This document shows, piece after piece, positions 6,945-13,521 of a stretch of 13,521 bases of DNA. A model generated the notes under the pieces. That model had not been told where the DNA came from. It made no database searches and worked only from the letters and a program-made list of their open reading frames with translations. Numbering within the stretch: position 1 is the stretch's first letter; every line of letters begins with the position of its first letter. The stretch spans positions 1 to 13,521 of the forward strand of contig CALKMS010000123.1 of assembly GCA_938091145.1 (NCBI GenBank), written 5' to 3'. The position numbers and the translations under genes are program-made. This DNA comes from an uncultured bacterium. GTDB lineage: Bacteria > Actinomycetota > Aquicultoria > SKW223 > CALKMS01.

Positions 6945-6950
6945 GCGCTA

Positions 6951-9900
6951 ATGAGAGAAAGAACCTGGCCAAAAGCTAACTCTAATTTTTGGGGTAAAGT
7001 TTTTTGCAAATTTAAAAAAATTTTCTTACCAGTTACTTTGTCTTTACTTTTAGCTTTAGAGCCCATACTTTTTATTTCCCAACCTTCCCTCGCACTAGCT
7101 GAAGAAAGCATTTTAGGAAAATCAGAAAGTTCTCTCCCACTTTCTCAGCCAGTAGAAATTATTGAAAAAAGAACGGAAAACTCAAAACATTTCCTTATGC
7201 CGGATGGAAGTTATAAAGCAGAAATCTATGCCTCTCCCATTCACTATAAAGATGAGGAGGGTAAGTGGAAAGAGTTTAGAAATAATCTTATACCCCTACA
7301 AGAAGAAGTTGGTTATCAAAATGAGAAAGGACCTTTAAAAATTAAGCTAAAACCCGAGAAGCCAAAAACCTTTCCTGTCTCTATATCTTCTCCTTTAGAT
7401 CCAGATTGGGAAGTTAAATTTGATTTGATGGCAGCCCGAGAGGATTACCTGTTTTCTTTCAATAATAAAGTTTATTATCTTTTGCCTTTACCAGATACTG
7501 ACCTTATTTATGAGGTCATTGATAATGGTTTAAAGGAAACTTTAGTTTTAAACTCAGTTCAATCTCCCTCTTCCTTCACTTTTTATTTGAAAACCAGAGG
7601 CTTAGAGCTTCGCTCATTAGAAAAGGGTGGCTATGGTTTGTTTAAGCCAGGCCAGCAAAACGCTACTCTTTATCTTGGTGGCTTATCCGTTTACGACTCA
7701 TCTTGTACAGCCTCTGGGGAGCCTGTCTATTGCCAAGACGCTACTTACACTGTTTCTCCGGCCGAAAACGGCTACTTAATAACTTATTCAATTCCAGAAA
7801 AATGGCTTAGAGACCCTAGCCGCGTTTACCCCGTTTACCTTGACCCATCAGTTACTAAAATAGCCAATCAGGATACCTATGTGTCGAGTGCTTATCCTTC
7901 AACCAGCTACGGCAGTTCAACTGAGCTTAAAGTTGGTTATTATAACTCTTCCACCGGGCATAATCGCTCTTTTGTTAAGTTTGACCTTTCTTCACTTGCG
8001 GGAGCTTATATAAAGCAGGCCACTTTTTCCGCTTATATGTTTCACCAATATTATATAAGTGATCCAACTGTTACCTACCTTGCTAAGCTTACCAGTAGCT
8101 GGAGTGAGTCTACCACTTGGAACAGCAGACCTTCTTATTCTTACTTAGCAAGTCAGAGTGTTTCAGGGCGAGGTGTTTGGGTCAATTGGGAATTAACTGG
8201 TTTGGTCAGGAATTGGATAAGTGGGAGTGAACCTAATTATGGAGTTATGATGTATCAAAAAGAGGATGGTTCAGAAAACACCACTCACTGGAAAAAATTC
8301 TACTCTTCTGAGTATAGCGATACGAGTTACCGACCTAAGCTGGTAGTTTACTATGACTATCCCGATTTTTCGGTGAGCTATTCGACTCCTCCTTATATAG
8401 CTGACGATATGACCACTGTTTCTGTTTCGGTGAGGGTTGACACACCTTATAGCGATGACATTCGCGAAATTCGACTTCTCCCAAACTATACTTCAGGCGA
8501 TCCCAGCCGGTATGGGGGGTACTTTGCCTGGTTTTCTTACGACCCCGGAAGTAGTTGGGTAAAAAGAGCAGTAAGTCCTGGTTATTTTGCCTATTATCCT
8601 TCAGGTTATAATATTAATAAAGTAACTCCCCTTCTAAACGAATGCACCCTCACCAACGGTTCAGGCTATAAAATAGCTACTTTTAAATTCCGCTACAAAC
8701 CAAACTGGGGAGATATTCAAGATAACGACTTTGATTACTATATAGGAATGGGAACAAGTTCAACTGTTTGGACATCTGGATGGAAGAATTACAACTCTAA
8801 CTGTGATGTTTTGCCCAAGCCGGTAACTAATTTCACTACCACAAGCTTGGAGGCTTTAGGTTGGTGGAAAGAGGTAGATAGAGATGGTGATGGTAAAGGA
8901 GATACCCCAAATGACTTTCCCAATGTAGGTCGAGGGCGAGTTAATTTAAACTGGGAAGGATCAGGCGCAACTGCTAATGGTTACACTATTTATCTTTTTG
9001 ACGGATATGCTTATCGTCAAGTTGGCAAAGTATTTGGTTCCACCAACACCTCCTGGAGTACAAAAGCTTCAAGAGCCTATCCAGGAGACTCTGAAATAGC
9101 CTCCTTCACAGTGGGCACCACTTCAAATCCCTTTTACCGTGGAAGCTCTCCAAGTGCAGAAAGCAAAGAAACCACTATTACCATTACTGGCTTATCGGGT
9201 GCAGGCGTCGCCTTAACTGACGGTACCTACCTTTATGTTAGGCGCTGGGGAGGCTATCCTGGACCTCTTGCTTGGACAAAAATTGGTACCGGTTTAAACG
9301 GCACTGCGAAGGGAAAAGTTTATGGCACAGTTGGGAAAAATTATACTTCAGCTGAGACCATCTTTTCTGGCTTTTATTTAAACGGTTTTCTTTATAGCGG
9401 ACGCACAGTTACCACTGACGGCAAAACAATTGAAGGAGTATGGAAAGGAGAGCCAGCTGGTTCAACTAATGTTCGCCTTTTTACTTTCGATCAACCACTT
9501 TTGGAAAGGGGAACGGGTAATAACGCTGGTTCGACCGGTTCCTTACTCCTCACTTCAGATGGAGAAAAAATTTACTCTGTAGCTTACAGTTTGGGAACAG
9601 GAAGCTACGACGGTTTTCGAATAAGAGTTTTTAAAGTGGTTAGCCCGACCTCTGCTCAATGCCTTGGAACTTACGATATTCCCATGGAATCTTATTATGT
9701 AGATGGGGTTTTAGCTGACGGAGAAGCTCTTTATCTTATTGAGTGGAAGAATAACAATGCTGCTCGGATAAGTAAAGTTCGCTTAAGCGACTATAAAGTC
9801 ATTAATCAGTGGACAATTGATCAGGGAGATAGCAGGGCAATCAATGGCTGTTTTGACCCAGCAAACAATCTTTTTTGGCTCGGTGCCTTAGATACCGGAA

Positions 9901-12857
9901 AGGTTTACCGCTACGCGGGCCCGGGATTTGATTTAAGGGACAACCCTCAACCGCTTTACCAAAAAATGGGCGATACTAACTATGATAACAATGTTAACTA
10001 TTGGTTTCGCGTAGTTCCTTTTAACTCTGCGGGTTCCCCTAGTATCTGGAAATGCGCAGCTTTTAGACCAACATTGGACAAACGCACCATTGGTGTAAAC
10101 GACGACCCAAGGCATGCCTTTTATGAGCTTTCCCCTCTCGCTAACCACGAAGCTTCCATCTTGCTTGATAAAGGAGCTTTAAGTCTATCCGCTACCGATC
10201 TTTCCATTGACTCTTGGGGACCTAAAGCCCAAGTTTCTCGCACCTATAACTCTGCTTCAGAAGAGAGCAACCGTTTTGCCTCTGGCTGGCATTTTAACTT
10301 TGACTCCTGCTTAAAGATTTCTACCTCTACCATTACATATCTCGATGAGAAAGGCGAAGAGCACATCTTTACCTCTACCCAAAACGGCTACTTTGCTCCT
10401 CTCGGCTTTTACGCTGACCTAACTCAAACTCCTTCTGGCTACCGACTGAGTTTCAAAGACCGCTCCTATCTCAATTTCGATTTGAGTGGAAAGCTTCTTT
10501 CTCGAACTGATAAAAACGGAAACCAGGTGAGCTACGTCTGGAAAGAAAACTCGCTCACCATTAAAGCTCCCAATGATCAGGAGATAATAGTTACCTTCTC
10601 CCCTGAGGGTAAAATCCTCTCCGCTACTTACTCAACCTCTTCTGGCTTGCGCAGAGTAGATTATTCTATGGATGATAACACTTCCTCTGTTCGCTTCTAT
10701 CCTCAAACAACTGATGAGTTTAGCCACGTTTATACTTACACCAATGGCAAACTTACCGGTTTAGACATCCCCGAATTTGAAGCCACAGAAGCTCCCTCTG
10801 CCCACTGGGAGTTTGTCTACAATAATAACAAACTTTCCGAAGTAAGACTCCCAGGTTACTCAAGTAACTTTCGGAAAAGGCTTGAGGTAGCTTATAATGG
10901 CTTATCAGCTACTGTTACTCGTTATGGAAAGGTAAATGGAGTCGATGAGGCTATATCTCAAACTTTTACTTTAAACCCTAATGGAACGGTTGCCTCTCGC
11001 ACCAATCCCAAGATATCTTCTGAAACCACAGCCACTTGGACTTATTCCTACAGTCCAACCAATGAAGAAATATTAGAACGCTCGCCTTTAGGGAAGGAGA
11101 GAAAAAGAATCTACGATATCCGAGGCAATCTCCTTTATGAGTGGGACGAAGAAGGACACCGCACTGCTTACTTCTATGATCAGTACGACCAGTTAATCCG
11201 AGAAATAAGTCCACGTGGCTCTTCTACCTATTATACTTATGACAGCAGAGGAAACTTGATTGCCGAAGAAAAGGAGCTCACAGCAGGTGGAAGTTGCTCT
11301 CGAACAGAGTATACCTACGACACTCTGGGGCGCCTAATTAAAGAGAGAAGAAAAATTGACTCTTCAAAATGGCAAGAAACACAATACAGTGATTTCGCTC
11401 CCAGTGGAGAAGCTCAAACCATCACTCAAGTGGGGGTAAAGCTCTCAACTACTGCTACTCCAGTTAACCTGGTGAGCAAAAAAATCTATAACGACTTCGG
11501 CGAGCTCCTCCTAGAAATTGACCCTACTGAAACCACAACTACCCAAAGCACATATTCCATTTCCGGACGCCTTCTTTCCTCTACTAACGCTTATGGAGTA
11601 ACTACTCATTATCGCTACGATGTTTTAGGAAACGAGATTGAGTCTTACAAAGAGAACACGGAAGGAAAAAAGATTGACTTATTAAGAAAGGTTTTTGACC
11701 CTGAAGGAAAAGAGCTAATAGAGAAACAACTCTATACCAACGAGAGCATCCATAAAACTATCACCACCACTTATGATGAGATGGGGAGAGAAATTCAAAA
11801 AGTCGATTCCATTGAAGGAACTACTACAATGAAGTATGATGCCCGCGGTAACATGATTTATGAGCTCAAAGCTGGAGAGAAAAACCCCACAACTATTGAA
11901 TATGATGCCGAAGGGAACGAGATAAAAAGAATTGACCCAGACAATCAAGTTAGTGGCAAAGCTACTTTCTCCTATTACTATCCTAGTGGTCTTCTCAAGA
12001 AAGAAGTGAACCCTGACAACTCTTGGACAGAATACCGCTATGATGAAGAGGGAAACAAAACAGAGGAAATAAGTCCAACTGAGGAGGGAGAGACTGTTTC
12101 CACCCAATATTTTTATGATTTAGGCGGGAGACTTGTTAAAGAAATCTCCCCCGATGAGATGATAACCTCCTACACCTATGACCTTTTAGGAAATCAACTA
12201 TCTTCACGTTCTGAAGGCACCACTCCTACCACAAATCTTTACAACTCACTAGGCTGGGTTTTAAATACTCTTCAACCTGATGGAGAAAGAGTAGAAAAAG
12301 TTTACGACAAAGCGGGAAGAGTAGTTTCAGAAGTTAGAAGCGGTGGTTTAAATTCTGGCATCACTACCTATACCTACGACCAATCCGGAAACCTCAGAAT
12401 ACAAGAAAATCCGGATGGAACAAGGGTTGAATACACTTATGATAGTTTTGGACGTACTATAAGAGAAAAGCACCTTAAAAACGAAAGTTTGGTAAAAGAT
12501 ATTGAAACTAAATACGATGAGCTTAACCGAATAACTGAAACTTATGACCACAGAACTGATATCTTTTCTACCTACACCTATGCCACTGGAAGCAACAAGA
12601 AAAGTAGAGTTACAATTTCCTACTCTGAAGCCACAACCACTCTCACTTATGATGCCACAGAAAAAGAGCTTACCAGAAAAGTAGCAAGAGAAGGCTTATC
12701 TATCGAGACCACAGCCACTTCCCGCACTCCCTCTGGCTTGCTTCTTAACCAAACGCTTAGAGTTAATAGCTTTTCACTTCCTTCGTTCTCCTTTACTTAT
12801 AACCTCAATTGGGCAGCTCGAAAGCCAAAGTGGAGTAGGATTTTCTTCCCCTGCTAA
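6951..12857 (+). CDS. Giant secreted RHS/YD-repeat protein with DNRLRE domain (frame broken near 3' end)
   Basis: From ATG 6951 the frame runs 1968 codons. Residues 1 to about 51 form a signal peptide: basic start, hydrophobic core IFLPVTLSLLLALEPILF, and likely cleavage after ALA before EES. A WapA-like N-terminal region follows. A DNRLRE domain lies at about 293-470 (YPVYLDPSV, NQDTYVSSAYPSTSYGSS, SFVKFDLSSL), a family linked to surface and wall proteins. An Ig/FN3-like stretch then leads to DRDGDGKGD (about 643), a short acidic calcium-type motif, and to an FN3-like module with a propeller-like insertion (about 9208-9900). The RHS entry segment (SATDLSI, SRTYNSASEES, FASGWHFNFD, about 10180-10310) precedes many YD repeats. 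Homology leaves this frame at 12809-12810, and the last 15 codons before the TAA are not RHS-like. Expected role is a surface or secreted shell protein, perhaps carrying a C-terminal toxin or adhesin; the C-terminus lies outside the window. It could also start at 6852. Confidence 0.88.
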   Translation: MRERTWPKANSNFWGKVFCKFKKIFLPVTLSLLLALEPILFISQPSLALAEESILGKSESSLPLSQPVEIIEKRTENSKHFLMPDGSYKAEIYASPIHYKDEEGKWKEFRNNLIPLQEEVGYQNEKGPLKIKLKPEKPKTFPVSISSPLDPDWEVKFDLMAAREDYLFSFNNKVYYLLPLPDTDLIYEVIDNGLKETLVLNSVQSPSSFTFYLKTRGLELRSLEKGGYGLFKPGQQNATLYLGGLSVYDSSCTASGEPVYCQDATYTVSPAENGYLITYSIPEKWLRDPSRVYPVYLDPSVTKIANQDTYVSSAYPSTSYGSSTELKVGYYNSSTGHNRSFVKFDLSSLAGAYIKQATFSAYMFHQYYISDPTVTYLAKLTSSWSESTTWNSRPSYSYLASQSVSGRGVWVNWELTGLVRNWISGSEPNYGVMMYQKEDGSENTTHWKKFYSSEYSDTSYRPKLVVYYDYPDFSVSYSTPPYIADDMTTVSVSVRVDTPYSDDIREIRLLPNYTSGDPSRYGGYFAWFSYDPGSSWVKRAVSPGYFAYYPSGYNINKVTPLLNECTLTNGSGYKIATFKFRYKPNWGDIQDNDFDYYIGMGTSSTVWTSGWKNYNSNCDVLPKPVTNFTTTSLEALGWWKEVDRDGDGKGDTPNDFPNVGRGRVNLNWEGSGATANGYTIYLFDGYAYRQVGKVFGSTNTSWSTKASRAYPGDSEIASFTVGTTSNPFYRGSSPSAESKETTITITGLSGAGVALTDGTYLYVRRWGGYPGPLAWTKIGTGLNGTAKGKVYGTVGKNYTSAETIFSGFYLNGFLYSGRTVTTDGKTIEGVWKGEPAGSTNVRLFTFDQPLLERGTGNNAGSTGSLLLTSDGEKIYSVAYSLGTGSYDGFRIRVFKVVSPTSAQCLGTYDIPMESYYVDGVLADGEALYLIEWKNNNAARISKVRLSDYKVINQWTIDQGDSRAINGCFDPANNLFWLGALDTGKVYRYAGPGFDLRDNPQPLYQKMGDTNYDNNVNYWFRVVPFNSAGSPSIWKCAAFRPTLDKRTIGVNDDPRHAFYELSPLANHEASILLDKGALSLSATDLSIDSWGPKAQVSRTYNSASEESNRFASGWHFNFDSCLKISTSTITYLDEKGEEHIFTSTQNGYFAPLGFYADLTQTPSGYRLSFKDRSYLNFDLSGKLLSRTDKNGNQVSYVWKENSLTIKAPNDQEIIVTFSPEGKILSATYSTSSGLRRVDYSMDDNTSSVRFYPQTTDEFSHVYTYTNGKLTGLDIPEFEATEAPSAHWEFVYNNNKLSEVRLPGYSSNFRKRLEVAYNGLSATVTRYGKVNGVDEAISQTFTLNPNGTVASRTNPKISSETTATWTYSYSPTNEEILERSPLGKERKRIYDIRGNLLYEWDEEGHRTAYFYDQYDQLIREISPRGSSTYYTYDSRGNLIAEEKELTAGGSCSRTEYTYDTLGRLIKERRKIDSSKWQETQYSDFAPSGEAQTITQVGVKLSTTATPVNLVSKKIYNDFGELLLEIDPTETTTTQSTYSISGRLLSSTNAYGVTTHYRYDVLGNEIESYKENTEGKKIDLLRKVFDPEGKELIEKQLYTNESIHKTITTTYDEMGREIQKVDSIEGTTTMKYDARGNMIYELKAGEKNPTTIEYDAEGNEIKRIDPDNQVSGKATFSYYYPSGLLKKEVNPDNSWTEYRYDEEGNKTEEISPTEEGETVSTQYFYDLGGRLVKEISPDEMITSYTYDLLGNQLSSRSEGTTPTTNLYNSLGWVLNTLQPDGERVEKVYDKAGRVVSEVRSGGLNSGITTYTYDQSGNLRIQENPDGTRVEYTYDSFGRTIREKHLKNESLVKDIETKYDELNRITETYDHRTDIFSTYTYATGSNKKSRVTISYSEATTTLTYDATEKELTRKVAREGLSIETTATSRTPSGLLLNQTLRVNSFSLPSFSFTYNLNWAARKPKWSRIFFPC
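9208..9900 (+). repeat. Propeller-like protein repeats inside the RHS gene
   Basis: Five strand-turn-strand motifs recur about every 46-59 residues: LTDGTYLYV (about 9212), FYLNGFLYSG (about 9372), LTSDGEKIYSV (about 9550), LADGEALYLI (about 9712) and FDPANNLFWLG (about 9849). The spacing and the DG-x-x-hydrophobic-Tyr pattern fit blades of a beta-propeller. The flanks look like the two halves of one FN3-like domain: VNLNWEGSGATANGYTIYLF before, and NPQPLYQK with NYWFRVVPFNSAG after. The structural reading is inference. Confidence 0.5.
11109..12810 (+). repeat. Tandem YD repeats (in-frame part)
   Basis: About twenty degenerate units of the form (T/E)YxYDxxGRLxxE, for example IYDIRGNLLYEWDE (11109), YTYDSRGNLIAEE (11232), EYTYDTLGRLIKE, RYDVLGNEIESY, KYDARGNMIYE, YTYDLLGNQLSS and TYDSFGRTIREKH. 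They are divergent at DNA level, so there is no sign of recent amplification. In RHS proteins these wind into a hollow beta shell. The series continues after the frameshift. Confidence 0.9.
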
Positions 12858-13521
12858 TTATGACTACTACAACGAATCAACCGCTACTGCTACTTCAAGA
12901 AAGAAAGCAGAAACTCTCCCCCTTTCCTTTGGCGGAACGCTTTTTGCTACCTATTCCTACACCCCAAGTGGTCGCCTTTCCACCGCTACCATTAACAATT
13001 TAACCTACACTTATAAATATACTCCCACTGGTTTTATAACCACTGCCACTGCTGGCTCAAACACTCTCTCTTTCACCGAAAGCACCTCTTTTCCAGGAGC
13101 AGTGGCTAAACTTTCTCAAAGTGGCAAAAACATAACTTATTCCTATGATCCTTTAGGAAGAAGAATAGAGAGAAAAACCACCACTTCAACAATTAAATAT
13201 TTCTACTCCGATGGCATAGATAGACTGACTACTATTACTATTTCAAATGAAGCAACCATCACTCACTCTTATGATGGAAATGGTCAAAGAACCCAAACCG
13301 TTCTAATTAAAGGAAGCAATGTCACCACTACCACCTACTCCTACAATGGTCTACAATTACTTCAAATGAGGGCAGTGGAGAATAACACCACTCAAACAAT
13401 CTTAACTTACTTCTACAACGAAAACGAAACTCCCTTTGCTCTTTATTTTGAAGAGAAAAATGAAAATAACATCACTACAGGAACTCTTCTTTTAACCACC
13501 AATGCCAGAAAAGATATTCTT
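12811..13521 (+). pseudogene. Frameshifted continuation of the RHS gene, running off the window
   Basis: Read in the next frame (codons at 12811, 12814, ...), the sequence is open for 237 codons to the window end and is plainly RHS: GQLESQSGVGFSSPANYDYY, TYSYTPSGRLSTATI, TYSYDPLGRRIERK, HSYDGNGQRTQT, YSYNGLQLLQM and TYFYNENETPFAL, then LLTTNARKDIL. The last piece matches the RHS-core position just before the usual ...GDI-LTD-GxV... segment. The joint is exact: AAC CTC AAT then T then GGG CAG. Removing one T at 12809-12810 gives FTYNLNGQLES, a normal YD-repeat reading. So the gene has one extra base, by mutation or assembly error. The C-terminus beyond the window is unknown. Confidence 0.85.

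Larger units (their letters stand above)
6290..6950. other. Long gene-poor gap with several inverted repeats
   Basis: I find no convincing gene here. It holds CCACC/GGTGG (6394-6398 and 6408-6412), with GGCA/TGCC (6403-6406 and 6419-6422) as a competing pair. It also holds CCCATCT/AGATGGG (6505-6511 and 6545-6551, 33-nt loop), an imperfect inverted repeat at 6631-6720, and a short conserved-looking motif at 6725-6748. A 25-codon frame at 6547-6624 has no ribosome site. The last 99 bases (6852-6950) are open in the RHS frame and encode a hydrophobic stretch, but they lie upstream of the better RHS start. The gap may hold a decayed mobile element, an untranslated leader for the RHS gene, or an unrecognised RNA. 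Confidence 0.5.

Noticed and set aside
6290..6950. c-di-GMP (GEMM) or other known riboswitch before the RHS gene
   Set aside because: The conserved core motifs of the classes I know are not present.
6927..6956. GGFSLEVAL resembling a type IV prepilin cleavage motif
   Set aside because: The hydrophobic stretch lies before the motif rather than after it, and the motif lies mostly upstream of the likely start codon.
9933..12551. Several antisense open frames inside the RHS gene
   Set aside because: They lie opposite strong YD-repeat coding sequence and have low-complexity, unrelated translations.
12801..12816. Programmed +1 frameshift in the RHS gene
   Set aside because: There is no rare-codon/stop context or internal Shine-Dalgarno at the joint; a simple one-base insertion explains it.

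Overview
The window comes from an anaerobic or hydrogen-metabolising bacterium. It carries [NiFe]-hydrogenase maturation genes (hypC, hypD, hypE), a bacterial tRNA-Ser with an encoded CCA end, good Shine-Dalgarno sites, and a very large secreted RHS/YD-repeat protein with a DNRLRE domain, an architecture common in Firmicutes, Actinobacteria and their uncultured relatives. Base composition is A+T-leaning throughout by eye. I cannot fix the phylum from the window.

Layout. Positions 2-856 (+) hold the 3' part of a Rossmann/DUF2520 protein that enters from outside the window. It converges, with only 2 nt between stop codons, on a five-gene minus-strand operon read from 6033 down to 859: hypC, hypD, a PhnD-family binding lipoprotein, a membrane HAMP-GAF-HD-GYP protein, and hypE. 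hypC/hypD, lipoprotein/HD-GYP and HD-GYP/hypE overlap; only hypD/lipoprotein has a gap (53 bp). A sigma-70-like promoter and a leader hairpin lie before hypC. Divergently, a tRNA-Ser(UGA) gene runs on the plus strand (6198-6289). About 660 bp without a convincing gene follows, with several inverted repeats and what looks like a mobile-element relic. From 6951 to the end is one giant RHS/YD-repeat gene. Its reading frame is broken by a single extra T at 12809-12810, and it continues in the next frame to the window edge.

How the genes work together. HypC, HypD and HypE are three of the proteins that build and insert the Fe(CN)2CO group of [NiFe]-hydrogenase; hypA, hypB and hypF are not here. 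The lipoprotein and HD-GYP protein are placed and coupled so that they should be co-expressed with the maturation factors. The best reading is a ligand-sensing pair that adjusts cyclic-di-GMP when the hydrogenase system is made. The RHS gene appears to be a separate, accessory surface or secreted protein.

Most worth a second look: (1) the sensor pair inside the hyp operon; (2) hypD, whose conserved N-terminus has no ATG/GTG/TTG and seems to start at AUC behind a perfect Shine-Dalgarno; (3) the pinpointed RHS frameshift; (4) a propeller-like insertion inside an FN3-like module of the RHS protein; (5) the repeat-rich gap before it.
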